Below are positions 1 to 9,300 of a stretch of DNA of 64,000 nucleotides, in pieces; the stretch's first letter is position 1, and each line of letters starts with the position of its first letter. This DNA comes from an uncultured Thermomicrobiales bacterium (GTDB taxonomy: Bacteria > Chloroflexota > Chloroflexia > Thermomicrobiales > UBA6265), in NCBI GenBank assembly GCA_902806355.1, contig CADCWI010000076.1, forward strand, positions 8,663 to 72,662. Reading direction: 5' to 3'. The notes beneath the pieces are model-generated. The model was not told the origin of the DNA. It worked only from the letters and a program-made list of their open reading frames with translations, and made no database searches. The position numbers were made by a program, and so were the translations under genes.

Positions 1-986
1 CCGCCAACCACGAGCGATCCCGACGCGGGAGGGCGGAGACCGGAAAGTACCTCGACCAGCTCGGTTTGCCCATTGCCCTCGATCCCGCAGACCCCGAGGA
101 TCTCGCCTTGCCGAAGCTCGATCCGGGACACATCAAGCGTCACTCGGCCGTGCTTGTCGACGCACCGCAGGTCCTTCCCGAGGAGGACGGTGTCGCCCGG
201 TCTGGCGGGAGGCCGGTCGACCCGGAGCAGGACTTCGCGGCCGACCATCAGTTCCGCCAGCTCGGCGGCCGAGGTTTCGCTGGTTATCCGCGTGCCGATC
301 GTCTTGCCGCGCCGGATCACCGTCACCCGGTCGCTGATCGCGGCAACCTCCTTGAGCTTGTGGGTGATGAAAATGATGGTGCCGCCGTCTGCCTTGAGCC
401 GGTTGAGGATCACGTAGAGATCGTCGATCTCCTGAGGCGTAAGGAGTGCGGTCGGCTCGTCCATGATCAGGATCCGGCTGCCGAGATAGAGCGCGCGCAG
501 AATCTCGACGCGCTGCTGCATCCCGACCGGCAGGTCGCCGACAAGAGTCCCCGGATCGACTTCGAGCCCGTACGAGGCCCCGAGCTCGGCCACCCGTCGC
601 TCGGCGGCCGCACGGTCGAGGAGAGGACCGGGGCCTTCGCTGCCCAGGATCACGTTCTCGGCGACCGTAAATCGGGGGATCAGCATGAAGTGCTGATGAA
701 CCATCCCGAGCCCGGCTTCGACGGCCTGACGCGTGCCGCTGAAACGAACCGGCGTGCCGTTCACGAGAATCTCGCCCTCGTCGGGCGCATACAACCCGAA
801 CAGGAGATTCATGAGCGTCGATTTGCCGGCGCCGTTCTCGCCAAGGAGGGCGTGAATCTCTCCGGCGCGCACCGCGAGATCGACGCCGTCGTTGGCGACG
901 ACGCCCGCGAAACGCTTGACGACGTTCCGCATCTCCACCGCGAGCGGAGGCGTCTGGGATTGGGCCGGGTTCAACGAGTCAGCCAT
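1..986 (-). CDS. ABC transporter ATP-binding protein, Bmp/nucleoside or sugar type (partial)
   Basis: This is the ATPase of a Bmp-type importer, probably for nucleosides; its 3' end lies beyond the left edge. Reverse translation from the ATG at 986 (MADSLNPAQS) gives Walker A GENGAGKST, a Q-loop in GMVHQHFML, a degenerate signature region (LPVGMQQRVEIL), Walker B ILIMDEPTA and a switch histidine in FITHKL. A second nucleotide-binding half then begins (GEILGVCGIEGNGQTEL), as in the double-ATPase MglA/NupO family. It follows the binding-protein gene on the same strand after a hairpin, so the two form one operon; the permeases should lie beyond the edge. The family is secure, the substrate is inferred from the neighbour. 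Confidence 0.9.
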   Translation of the reverse strand, partial: MADSLNPAQSQTPPLAVEMRNVVKRFAGVVANDGVDLAVRAGEIHALLGENGAGKSTLMNLLFGLYAPDEGEILVNGTPVRFSGTRQAVEAGLGMVHQHFMLIPRFTVAENVILGSEGPGPLLDRAAAERRVAELGASYGLEVDPGTLVGDLPVGMQQRVEILRALYLGSRILIMDEPTALLTPQEIDDLYVILNRLKADGGTIIFITHKLKEVAAISDRVTVIRRGKTIGTRITSETSAAELAELMVGREVLLRVDRPPARPGDTVLLGKDLRCVDKHGRVTLDVSRIELRQGEILGVCGIEGNGQTELVEVLSGLRPPASGSLVVG

Positions 987-1006
987 TGCGGCATTCTACA
1001 CACAAA

Positions 1007-1032
1007 CAGGGAGCCGGTTGCCCGGCTCCCTG
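1007..1032 (-). terminator. Intra-operon hairpin between bmpA-like gene and ATPase gene
   Basis: A perfect 11-bp stem (arms 1007-1017 and 1022-1032) closes a 4-nt loop. On the minus strand it is followed by a T-rich stretch (TGTTTGTGTG). It lies between the binding-protein stop codon and the ATPase start. It fits a partial terminator that lets the binding protein be made in excess over the ATPase, or a 3' mRNA stabiliser. Confidence 0.7.
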
Positions 1033-1049
1033 TCTCTCCACGAACGGCC

Positions 1050-2162
1050 TTAGCTGACCGGAGTCGCTTCGGGGGACGCCATCGGCGAGGCGACCGGAGT
1101 AGCGGCACCCTCGATCGGCGTCGGGACGAACGCGGCCAGTTCCTCGTCGGTCGCGGGCGGAACGATCGTGCCGTCGAGAATCGCCTGCTTGTAGGCCATC
1201 ACGGTCTCGACGATCGCCGGAGCGACGGTTGCGTCGAAGGCGTAGATGTCGATCCCTTCCTCGGCGACGCCCAGGTTATCGGTCGTGCCACCGGGGAAGG
1301 CCCCCTCAACCAGAAGCCGCGACGCTTCGAAGAAGCCTGTGTCGACCCCCTTGCGAGCAGCGCCAAGTTGGCGGCCCGGTCCGAGGTGCGACTGGTCAGT
1401 GTCGGCGGCGATGATCCAGAAACCCGCACCCCGCTCGTTCGCCGCTTCAAAGGAACCAACGCCCGTTCGCCCGGCGATCGGGAAGACGACATCGGCATTG
1501 TTGTTGTACTGGGCGAGTGTGAGCTCCTTGCCCAGCGCCGGATCCTCGAAGCTGTCGGCGTAGGAGATCAGCACTTCGATGTCCGGATTGATCGTTCGCG
1601 CCCCGGCGACGTATCCGACCTCGTAGCGCAGCACGGGGGGAACGCGGATGCCGCCGACCACACCGAGCACGCCGGTCTGGCTCGCCAGTGCGCCAAGGAC
1701 GCCGGCCAGGAACCCGCCTTCCTGCTCGCGGTAGACGATGGAGTAGACATTGGGCTGATCGACGACTCCGTCGAGAATGGCAAACGACCGGTCCGCGAAC
1801 TGTGGAGCGACTTCCATCACCGCATCGGCCAGCAACGCACCGACGGCGATCGTCAGTTGCCCTGCCTCGGCACCGGCGGAGAGATTCGGGACGTAGTCTG
1901 CCTGTGTCTGGCTCTCCTGGATCTCGAACGTCACGCCAAGTTCCTCGGCCGCCCGGTCGCCGCCGATCTTGGCGAGATCGTTGAAGTTCTGGTCGCCGAT
2001 CCCCGCAGTGTCGGTCACCATTGTGACCGTGAACTCGGACCCGTCCTGGGCGGCGGCGAGGCTCGACTTTGCCAGTACGCTTGCACCGAGGACGGCGCCC
2101 GAAGAAGCGGCGATCAGGCGACGCCGGTTGAGGCGCGAGTCCATGCGTGAGATGCCTGCCAT
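1050..2162 (-). CDS. Bmp family ABC transporter substrate-binding protein
   Basis: This is the extracytoplasmic binding protein of a Bmp/PnrA-type importer; many of the family bind purine nucleosides. The 370-aa product starts at the ATG at 2162, chosen because GGAAGGA lies about 8 nt upstream; a longer open frame to 2828 has no such support and overlaps the divergent gene. A twin-arginine motif (NRRRLIAASSG) precedes a hydrophobic stretch ending in AAAQ, so Tat export is likely. The mature part opens with the typical TDTAGIGDQNFND. The C-terminus is a low-complexity tail, ATPVASPMASPEATPVS. The ATPase gene follows downstream. Confidence 0.9.
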   Translation of the reverse strand: MAGISRMDSRLNRRRLIAASSGAVLGASVLAKSSLAAAQDGSEFTVTMVTDTAGIGDQNFNDLAKIGGDRAAEELGVTFEIQESQTQADYVPNLSAGAEAGQLTIAVGALLADAVMEVAPQFADRSFAILDGVVDQPNVYSIVYREQEGGFLAGVLGALASQTGVLGVVGGIRVPPVLRYEVGYVAGARTINPDIEVLISYADSFEDPALGKELTLAQYNNNADVVFPIAGRTGVGSFEAANERGAGFWIIAADTDQSHLGPGRQLGAARKGVDTGFFEASRLLVEGAFPGGTTDNLGVAEEGIDIYAFDATVAPAIVETVMAYKQAILDGTIVPPATDEELAAFVPTPIEGAATPVASPMASPEATPVS

Positions 2163-2303
2163 CGAGATTCCTTCCGTGTATTGTGGCGTACCACGAGTAG
2201 CCGTCGGGCCATGGTCCGGTTGCAACTGATGTATGCGCGATGCGCCGGGTGAGCGTCCAGCAAATGGTACCAGCATCGGGCTTCCTGCCGACGACATATG
2301 TGC

Positions 2304-2336
2304 CTCCTGCTTCGTGCATAGTGCACGAAGCAGGAG
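2304..2336. promoter_or_regulatory. Perfect 15-bp inverted repeat, probable operator
   Basis: Arms 2304-2318 (CTCCTGCTTCGTGCA) and 2322-2336 are exact reverse complements around a TAG spacer. The repeat sits between the divergent bmpA-like and lyase-like genes, 32 nt upstream of the latter's start. The TGCA-N3-TGCA core resembles sites of dimeric helix-turn-helix repressors. No U-tract follows on either strand, so an operator is likelier than a terminator. No obvious regulator gene is adjacent. Confidence 0.6.
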
Positions 2337-2367
2337 CGTGCCTGCCGATGAGAGGCGAGAATTCTCC

Positions 2368-3897
2368 ATGTCCGATGATCCAGCACGCCTCAACCTGTTG
2401 ACGTACCTGCCGCGAAACCCTCCCACCTTGCCGGGTGCCTCATCCAGTGCGGGGCCGGTCGGGACATCCCGTCCCCCGGCGACGGTGGATGAGGCGCTCT
2501 GGCTGGTGCTCGCCGCCCATGTCACCGGTCTTCGGCGCTCCGAGGTCCTCGAGGATGCGGCGCTGCTCGCGATCGCGCGGGCGCTCGAATCTGCGCGTGA
2601 GGGGGCCGCCAGGGACCCTGATACTCCCTGGCGCCGAGCAGCGGTGCTTGAAGAGCGAGTCGAGGCGTATCTTCCCGAGTCCCTCTCGGGGGCGGCGATG
2701 CTCGGTCTGGCACGGGAGGAATGGCTGGCGACGGCCATGCGGGTGCTTCTCCGGGACGCGGCGCTTGCGATCCTGCGCGAGGTGGCGGTCGTATCGGCCG
2801 TGGCCCTGACCCTTGCCGACGCGCACACGCTGACGGTGATGCCAGCGTTTACCGGTGGCAGACCTGCCCAGCCGACGACACTGGGGCATTACCTTGGCGG
2901 GCTCCTTGGCCCTCTTCAGACGGCGCGGCAGCGATTGACCGACGCCTTCCCGGCTCTCAACCGGAGTCCACTCGGAGCGGGCGTGCTGGCGGGCGATGTG
3001 GTCGCCGCCGATCGCGAGGATCTTGCCGACCGGCTCGGGTTCGCGGCCCCGGTGCCGAACACGCTCGATGCCGTAATGGGTGTCGAGGACATCGTCGCGA
3101 TGGTCGAGGCCGTAGTCTCCGCGCTGTCCACGATCCATCGTCTGGTGCGCGACATGCTCGTCTGGATCCGCACCGACCCGACAAGCTTCGTGCTGGACGA
3201 GGGCTGGTTCACGATGCCTGAACCGGCGCTCCCGACGCTGGTTCGTTCCGAGCGTCTCGAACGGCTGGACATTCGCCTGGCGGAGACGATCGCTGGTCTG
3301 TCGAGCGTCGTCCAGCGCCTGCGTGCCGCGCCGTACGGACCGCTGGGAGCGGCAGTGGCCATCCCGTTCACGCTCGCCGAAACGCTGCAGCGTGATGTGC
3401 TGGCGGTCCTGGCCGAGAGCGGGACGTTCATTCGCGAGGGCCTGATCGTGAATCGGGCGTACCTGGGGAACCGTGCCGGTCGCGGCTACACCACGGCGGG
3501 CGATCTGGCGGCCTTTCTGATGACCGAGGAGCAGGTGCCGCCGGCGGCGGCCCGAAGCATTGCCGCCCTCGTCCTCAGTCAAATCCAGAAGGCCGGCCTG
3601 GAGGTGAGCGGGATCACGCAAGACATGATCGACACCGCCGCGCTGTTGACGATCGGCCGGGAGATCAAGGTCGAGATCGAGACCCTGGGCCGGTTCCTCG
3701 CGCCGCGCCGCTTTCTGGAGCGGCGTGAGGTGACGGGTTCCCCCGCACCATCGATGACGCGGGCATGGCTGGCCGACGAGCGGTCCGCGCTCGATCGGGA
3801 TCTTGCGTGGATGGAGGAAACGACCGGCCGGATCTCCTCCAGAACCGCCACTCTGTCTGAGACGATCGTGGACGCCGCCTCCGCGGATCAGGACTGA
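2368..3897 (+). CDS. Argininosuccinate-lyase-fold protein with lost active-site motifs
   Basis: This 509-aa protein follows the aspartase/fumarase superfamily along its length and is closest to argininosuccinate lyase: QPTTLGHYL (about 168-176), LNRSPLGAGVLAG (197-209), then ADREDLADRLGF. The catalytic signatures are gone. The TGRSRND region reads LGLAREEW (112-119), the GYTHLQ histidine site reads AFTGGR (160-165), and the serine loop SSxMPQKKNP reads WFTMPEPALP (280-289). Lyase activity is therefore unlikely; it may be a pseudoenzyme or do other chemistry. The start is the ATG at 2368 with weak AGAGGCGAG upstream. It is divergent from the Bmp importer and shares the palindrome with it, which suggests a link to that substrate. 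Fold is secure, function unknown. Confidence 0.75.
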   Translation: MSDDPARLNLLTYLPRNPPTLPGASSSAGPVGTSRPPATVDEALWLVLAAHVTGLRRSEVLEDAALLAIARALESAREGAARDPDTPWRRAAVLEERVEAYLPESLSGAAMLGLAREEWLATAMRVLLRDAALAILREVAVVSAVALTLADAHTLTVMPAFTGGRPAQPTTLGHYLGGLLGPLQTARQRLTDAFPALNRSPLGAGVLAGDVVAADREDLADRLGFAAPVPNTLDAVMGVEDIVAMVEAVVSALSTIHRLVRDMLVWIRTDPTSFVLDEGWFTMPEPALPTLVRSERLERLDIRLAETIAGLSSVVQRLRAAPYGPLGAAVAIPFTLAETLQRDVLAVLAESGTFIREGLIVNRAYLGNRAGRGYTTAGDLAAFLMTEEQVPPAAARSIAALVLSQIQKAGLEVSGITQDMIDTAALLTIGREIKVEIETLGRFLAPRRFLERREVTGSPAPSMTRAWLADERSALDRDLAWMEETTGRISSRTATLSETIVDAASADQD

Positions 3898-3915
3898 CCG
3901 CTCATTCGCGAATGC

Positions 3916-4791
3916 TCAGACCCCGTCCCGGAGCTTCGCCAGCACTGTCAGGGCCGACGCGGTGATCCTCGGTCGCCAGGCGTCGTCGTATGCTGACGGC
4001 CAACCGCCGTCTGCCTCCACTTCAGCCAGCAGGCGGTCCGCCTGCCGCGAGAGTGTTGCTTCCGGGATGCGACGAATGAGATCGGGACCACCGCCCAGCG
4101 CAAGCTCGAAGAAATGCCCTGCGTCGGCAAACCCATCTCCGGCGGCATCACTGTTCAGGACCCGGCCAACGGCGTCCAGCCATGTTGCCCGGTCAGGTAC
4201 GTCATCAATGCCACCGAGATACTCGACATAGGGCAAGACTGCGTAGAACTCGCCGCTCGCCACATCATCCAGCGATGCCTTTGCGGCGAACAGCCGCGCC
4301 ACCCGCTCTCGCATCTCCGGAGGGGCGATCCCGAGCCGGTTGGCGTGCCCTGCGACACAGCAGGCCGGATTGAGGCTGGGGAAGGTCCACGCCGCGAACC
4401 AGGGCGGCAACTCGCCCGCATAGACGGCGTCCGAAAAGTGCCAGTCGCCGTCGGGGTGCTGATCGTCCTGGAGCCACGTGCCAAGGCGGTCGATCACGGG
4501 GGAGGCGGGTCGGTCCCGCAGGGATATGAGGTCAGCCATTGCAAGGCGCGCCGCAAACGGATTGCTCGCGGGTGCCTTGATGTCTACCTCGAGACCGCGA
4601 CCGAATCCCCCGTCCTCGTTCTGGAAGGCCGAAAGCTCCGCCAGCACGGCACCCGCCGGGCCGTCGTTCCAGTGATGCCGCACGAGCGCCGTCCCGAGCG
4701 GGAAGCGCCACTCGTGCAGGAATTCGAGGGCCGGATCGACGAGGGCTCGCGCTCGACCTGTCTGCTCGGCACTCAGCTTGAATTGGGTCAT
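3916..4791 (-). CDS. Alpha-toroid (prenyltransferase/squalene-oxidase-repeat-like) protein of unknown function
   Basis: This is a 291-aa soluble protein. FQNEDGGFGRGLE (about residues 55-67) and a later DGGWPSAYDDAW resemble the repeats of terpenoid cyclase-like alpha/alpha toroids. I see no catalytic DxDD motif, so no enzyme function is claimed. The second of two in-frame ATGs (MTQFKLS, 4791) is preferred because GGAGA lies about 6 nt upstream; the first is at 4803. It lies downstream of a SnoaL-like gene on the same strand with a 60-nt gap. Confidence 0.6.
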   Translation of the reverse strand: MTQFKLSAEQTGRARALVDPALEFLHEWRFPLGTALVRHHWNDGPAGAVLAELSAFQNEDGGFGRGLEVDIKAPASNPFAARLAMADLISLRDRPASPVIDRLGTWLQDDQHPDGDWHFSDAVYAGELPPWFAAWTFPSLNPACCVAGHANRLGIAPPEMRERVARLFAAKASLDDVASGEFYAVLPYVEYLGGIDDVPDRATWLDAVGRVLNSDAAGDGFADAGHFFELALGGGPDLIRRIPEATLSRQADRLLAEVEADGGWPSAYDDAWRPRITASALTVLAKLRDGV

Positions 4792-4851
4792 GTGCGTCTC
4801 CATTCCGGGGTAATGACGGGCGATGGTGTGCTAGGGAGAACCAGCGCTCAT

Positions 4852-5238
4852 TCAGCCGAGGGGTTCGGTCCATTGCGACCGCCACGCCGGGGCGGGATAC
4901 AGATCCGGCCAGTACTCGACGAGTCTCTGGATGAACCCGTCGCGGATCGTGAAAAACGAGATTGCCGTGACCGCTGTAGTGTCATTGAACACGGTGACGA
5001 CGGTTACCACCGCGTCTCCCTGGGCGACGAGGTTGGTGATCGAAGCGCGCCACGTGCCGGGATAGTGTTCGTTGACCAGTCTCCACGCGTCGATCGTTGC
5101 CATTCGCTCATTGGACAGTGGCCATTCGACGACAGCCGATTCCGAGCAGAGTTCAGCCGCACCGGCGAAGTCTCCGCGGTCAATAGCGTTCCACCACGCT
5201 CTCGCGACTGCTTCCGGGGTGGCTGCGCTCACAACCAA
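4852..5238 (-). CDS. SnoaL-like / NTF2-fold protein
   Basis: This small protein of about 128 aa has the cone-shaped NTF2/SnoaL layout: a helical N-terminus (VARAWWNAIDRGDFAG), then beta strands (VVTVVTVFNDTTAV, AISFFTIRDGFIQRLVEYW). The last of these is the family's usual 'G.I.....YWD' strand with YWP instead. Members include polyketide cyclases, ketosteroid isomerases and many uncharacterised proteins. AGGAGG lies 6 nt before a TTG at 5238, which I take as the start; a GTG at 5259 is the longer alternative. It lies between a WYL regulator and a toroid-like protein on the same strand. Confidence 0.65.
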   Translation of the reverse strand: MVVSAATPEAVARAWWNAIDRGDFAGAAELCSESAVVEWPLSNERMATIDAWRLVNEHYPGTWRASITNLVAQGDAVVTVVTVFNDTTAVTAISFFTIRDGFIQRLVEYWPDLYPAPAWRSQWTEPLG

Positions 5239-5320
5239 TGACGCCTCCTGACGAGCCACCCGCGATGACGATCAGCCATCGTTTTCATTCTGCAGGGCAA
5301 ATGGCGACACCGGCCTGTCA

Positions 5321-6271
5321 CTATTCAGCGTCGGCTTCTTGGTGATGCCGGAGAAGCGCGGTCAGGTGTGCCATGATCCAGGCGCGAAGCGCGTCGGGAG
5401 CGCGAACGGCGACATCGGTTCCCAACCGGAGAAACTCACGGCCATAGTAGGGAAGTTCGTCGGGAGGGCATCGGAACCGCAGTTCGCCTCCGGCAGGAGA
5501 ATCGATCACCCACGCGCGCAGGTCCGGGTGATCGAGTGCCAGTGCGACGCCGCGAGCAGTCAGCCTGGCATGCACCTCGGGGTGATCAGGATGTTCGTAG
5601 GATTGGACCCGCGAAGACGCGTGGATCACGAGCTCGTCCGCGTTGGCCGGTTTTATCGCCGGTTGGATCGCCGTTATCCGGTCGATCCGGAATACCCGGA
5701 TGGCCTCCCGCAGCGAATCGACCGCTTCGACGTACCACCGCCCCCCTGCTGCTGACACCGTGATCGGCAGGATGACACGCGACGTAGCCCGGTCCGGGCT
5801 CCGATAGTCGATCCGTTGCCACGCCCGCTCGGATGCCGCCGCGCGAACCGACGCCAGCACATTGGCGTCGGGTACGCAGTGATCCCTGCTTGCGTGAAGC
5901 GAGGCGAGATTCCTGGCGGCGTCGGTCCGGACGGGCGGAGAGAGCGCGGCCTGGAGTTTGTCGACCACGGAGCGGTGCGATGCCCCAAGCGGGGAGGTGG
6001 CCGCCTCCCCGACCGTGTCGAGGGCAAAGAGCACGGTGGTTGCCTCGTCGGCCGACAGATGAAGGGGCGGGAGCCAGAAGCCCTCGGCGATCCGGTAGCC
6101 CCCGAATCGCCCGGCAAGCGCCACCACCGGAACCCCGAGCTCCCCCAGCGCGTCAATGTCGCGCATGATCGTGCGCCGCGACACCTCAAAGCGCTGGGCG
6201 AGCTGGCTCGCGGACCGAGTACCCCCCTGGAGTGCGATCAGGATGCCGGTCAGGCGCTCGGTCCGGTTCAT
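5321..6271 (-). CDS. HTH and WYL domain transcriptional regulator (YafY-like)
   Basis: This 316-aa regulator has an N-terminal winged helix (RLTGILIALQ, SASQLAQRFEVSRRTIMRDIDAL, about residues 6-42), then the connector GGYRIAEGFWLPPLHLSADEA. The WYL domain is near 165-200 (WQRIDYRSPDR, GGRWYVEAVDSLREAIRVFRIDRI). A C-terminal WCX-like extension (VIDSPAGGELRF) follows. WYL domains are thought to sense small ligands or nucleic acids. It ends 30 nt after the start-side of the helicase gene's end and leads into the SnoaL-like gene, the likeliest local target. Confidence 0.85.
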   Translation of the reverse strand: MNRTERLTGILIALQGGTRSASQLAQRFEVSRRTIMRDIDALGELGVPVVALAGRFGGYRIAEGFWLPPLHLSADEATTVLFALDTVGEAATSPLGASHRSVVDKLQAALSPPVRTDAARNLASLHASRDHCVPDANVLASVRAAASERAWQRIDYRSPDRATSRVILPITVSAAGGRWYVEAVDSLREAIRVFRIDRITAIQPAIKPANADELVIHASSRVQSYEHPDHPEVHARLTARGVALALDHPDLRAWVIDSPAGGELRFRCPPDELPYYGREFLRLGTDVAVRAPDALRAWIMAHLTALLRHHQEADAE

Positions 6272-6301
6272 GATCGGGCCTCGATTGGGCTCGCCGCTCG
6301 G

Positions 6302-9300
6302 TCAGGTGATCGCGTCGGCGGCGTCGGCCACGGTGTCGTTGTCGCGATCCTCAGGGCCCGGATCATCGTCGGGCTCGGTCGCGTCGGCGATCGGCGTGAA
6401 TCCGAGGCTCAGCGATTGCTCGACGATGCCGCGTCGGAGCCGCTTCTCCGCAGTCGCCAGCGTTTGGCGAAGCGGGTGGTCGGGCTGGACGCCACCAAGC
6501 ATCTCCCGGACCTGGCGCATGAGGTCGATGGTCTTGTTGAAGGTGATTACCAGGTCACCCTCCGAGAGCTCCAGGTACTCGCCGATCTTCGCCATGGTCC
6601 AGCCGCGCGACCAGTGCAGCGCGGCGCCGTAGAAGTGGGCGTTGTGGCCCTCCGAGATAAACAGCTTGAGATCGCGTTCTTCGGCGAGCACATCGCGCTC
6701 GAGGTCTTCGAGACGTCGCCGGGCAAGGATCAGCCGGTCGGGAAGGGTAAAGTGATTGATTCCCCGGTATTCGCGATCGAAGCTGTACCAGGAGAAAAGC
6801 TCGGCCAGCTCATCAGGCTCGAGATGATCGAGCGTCCCCCGGTCGACCAGCTCGCACAGGATCAGGCCGTCGGTGTCGAAGACATCCGCCAGCATGTCGG
6901 CCTTCGCCGTTGGATACCCCTGCCGCAGGTAGCCGAACCGGTGAAGGACATCGCGGATTCCCCGGATCACGCCCCGGATTCGCAGATCCTCGGCTTCGAT
7001 CTCTCGTTCGAGCACCTCGGCGAGCGCGTTACGCTCCTTGTGGAGAGTATCGCGTCGCGTCAGAAACGTCTGATGGTCCTTCCGGCGGCGGGTGTCCGCG
7101 AATGGATGCGCATCCCGCAGCTCAAGGATCATGCCGATCTCCGCCGATTTGGCAGACTCGGCTTCCACGAGTTCCTGAACAATGGCTGCCAGCCGCGCCG
7201 ATTCCCGTGCGCGGTGCTCGCGTACCAGCCGGTCGAGATCAGGAAGCTCACGGGACGCAACCGACGCGAACAGTGACTCGAGCGCCTCGCGCCCAATCAA
7301 CGCACTGGGATCGACGGCCGCATCAGCCGGCTCGATCAACTCGCCCGGGAGCTGGACGACGACATCATCCAAGGGGATGAAGTCCACCTGGCGATATTCC
7401 GTCACCAGGTGAATCCTGGCGTCTCCGACAGAGAGAAAGAGACCAACCCCGCCCTGCGCGCCCCGGCCGAGGAAGATGCACCACCCCAGTTCGCGAACAT
7501 GTACGACGACTCCGGCAACCACGGTCCGGAACAGGCGACGCAGGGCTTGCCGTCCGGGTTCGGTCCAGGGGGTGGATGTTGTCGAGTCAAGGCGGGCGCT
7601 TGCCAGGTCCTGCTGGATCCGGCGCAGATCGTGCTGAGCGGTCTGAAGCCGACGCTGGATGCTCCGGAACTCCTCGAATGAATCGTCGAGCCGGCTGATC
7701 TCTTCCCGCCGTCCATCGCTGATCCCGGCAATTTCCGCCTCGATCTCCACGATATCGGCCTCGATCATCCGTATCCGCTGGCCCGTCTGGTACTGGGCGA
7801 GACTCCGCCGCAGCATCTGCCGCACCCGGTCACCATCCGGCGGATCCCACAGGTTGAGCACCGTGTTGTAGCGGATCGCGAAGGCGGACTGGACCGGATG
7901 CAGATCTCCGGTGGCGACTGCCAGCATGTCGCGGAACGGGATCATGGGTGAGTAGGGCATCACAACGTGGCCGAACTCGTCCATTCCCCGCCGTCCCGCA
8001 CGGCCGGCCATCTGCTGGAACTCGTTCGGGATCAATGTCCGCCGCCGCCGGCCGTCCCATTTTGTCATTCGCCCAATCACGACCGTTCGCGCCGGCATGT
8101 TGACACCGAGCGCAAGCGTATCGGTCGCGAACACCACCTGCATCAGGCCCCTCACGAACAGCACCTCGACGAGCTGCTTCAGGATCGGCAGGAGCCCGGC
8201 GTGGTGAAAACCGATGCCGCACCGGGCAAGGCGACACACGACCTCGACCTGGTCGAGCGCACGATCCTCGGGCCGCATGACGCCCAGGTACGTATCCAGA
8301 ATCTGCTCGATCTGAACATGCTGATGCTCCGCAACCAGCTTCGGTCGCATCATGGCGAGCTGCTCGGCGTAGGCCCGGCAATCGTTGCGGCTGAACAGGA
8401 AGTAGATGGCCGGCAGGAGGTCATCCTTGGCCAGCGCATCGACGATCTCGCGCGGCTGCGGCTCGTCCTGGGCGTGGAGCCCGCGGGCCGGTGCTTGCCG
8501 TCTCCCGGATCTCCCCGATTGCCGGCGGGACTCGCCACCGACCCGGGAGAAATCCCGGACTTTGACGCCGGTATGGTCGATGACGGTCGCCAGCTCGTCC
8601 TCGTAGAAATAGTAGAGGGCAAGGGGAACGGGTCGTTCGTTATGCGTGATGAGGCGGATGTCCCGGTGCGTCCTGCCGATCCAGCCCGCGATCTCGCTCG
8701 CGTTGGTGACCGTGGCGGAAAGACAGATCAGCTGGATGTGATCCGGGCAGAGAATGATCGATTCTTCCCACGTCGTGCCCCGGTCCGGATCGGCAAGGTA
8801 GTGAATCTCGTCGAAGATGATGCACTCCACGTCGTCCAGCTCCCAGGGAGTCTGGAGGAGCATGTTGCGCAGGATTTCGGTGGTCATGACGATGATCCGG
8901 GCATCGCGGTTCTCGGAGATGTCACCGGTCAGGAGGCCGACGTCGGCGCCGTAGATGGTCCGCAAATCCCGGAACTTCTGGTTGGAGAGCGCCTTGATCG
9001 GAGCGGTGTAGAGCACTCGCCCGGTGCGCCGGAACGCATCGTAGATGCCGAACTCGGCGACAACCGTCTTTCCGGAGCCGGTCGGCGCGGCCACCATCAC
9101 CGAGTCACCGTGGAGCAGGGTGCGGATTGCCTCGCGCTGGAACGTGTCCAGCGGGAACGGGTAGAAGACGTTGAACTGATCGATCGCGGCGTCGATTTCG
9201 ACTTCGGGGATCGACTGGATGCGGGACATCGGGTTGGCGTTCACGACGGGCTCGGTGGCAGCCGAGCCCTGGCTTGCGCGCGTGTCGGGATCGAAGCGCT

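Noticed and set aside
66..2150. Long plus-strand open frame of 694 codons
   Set aside because: It is antisense to the ABC ATPase and the Bmp-type binding protein, whose families are unmistakable; its own sequence shows no domain.
2163..2828. 5' extension of the Bmp protein frame
   Set aside because: It overlaps the divergent lyase-like gene and the palindrome; the internal ATG at 2162 has a good ribosome site and a signal peptide directly after it.
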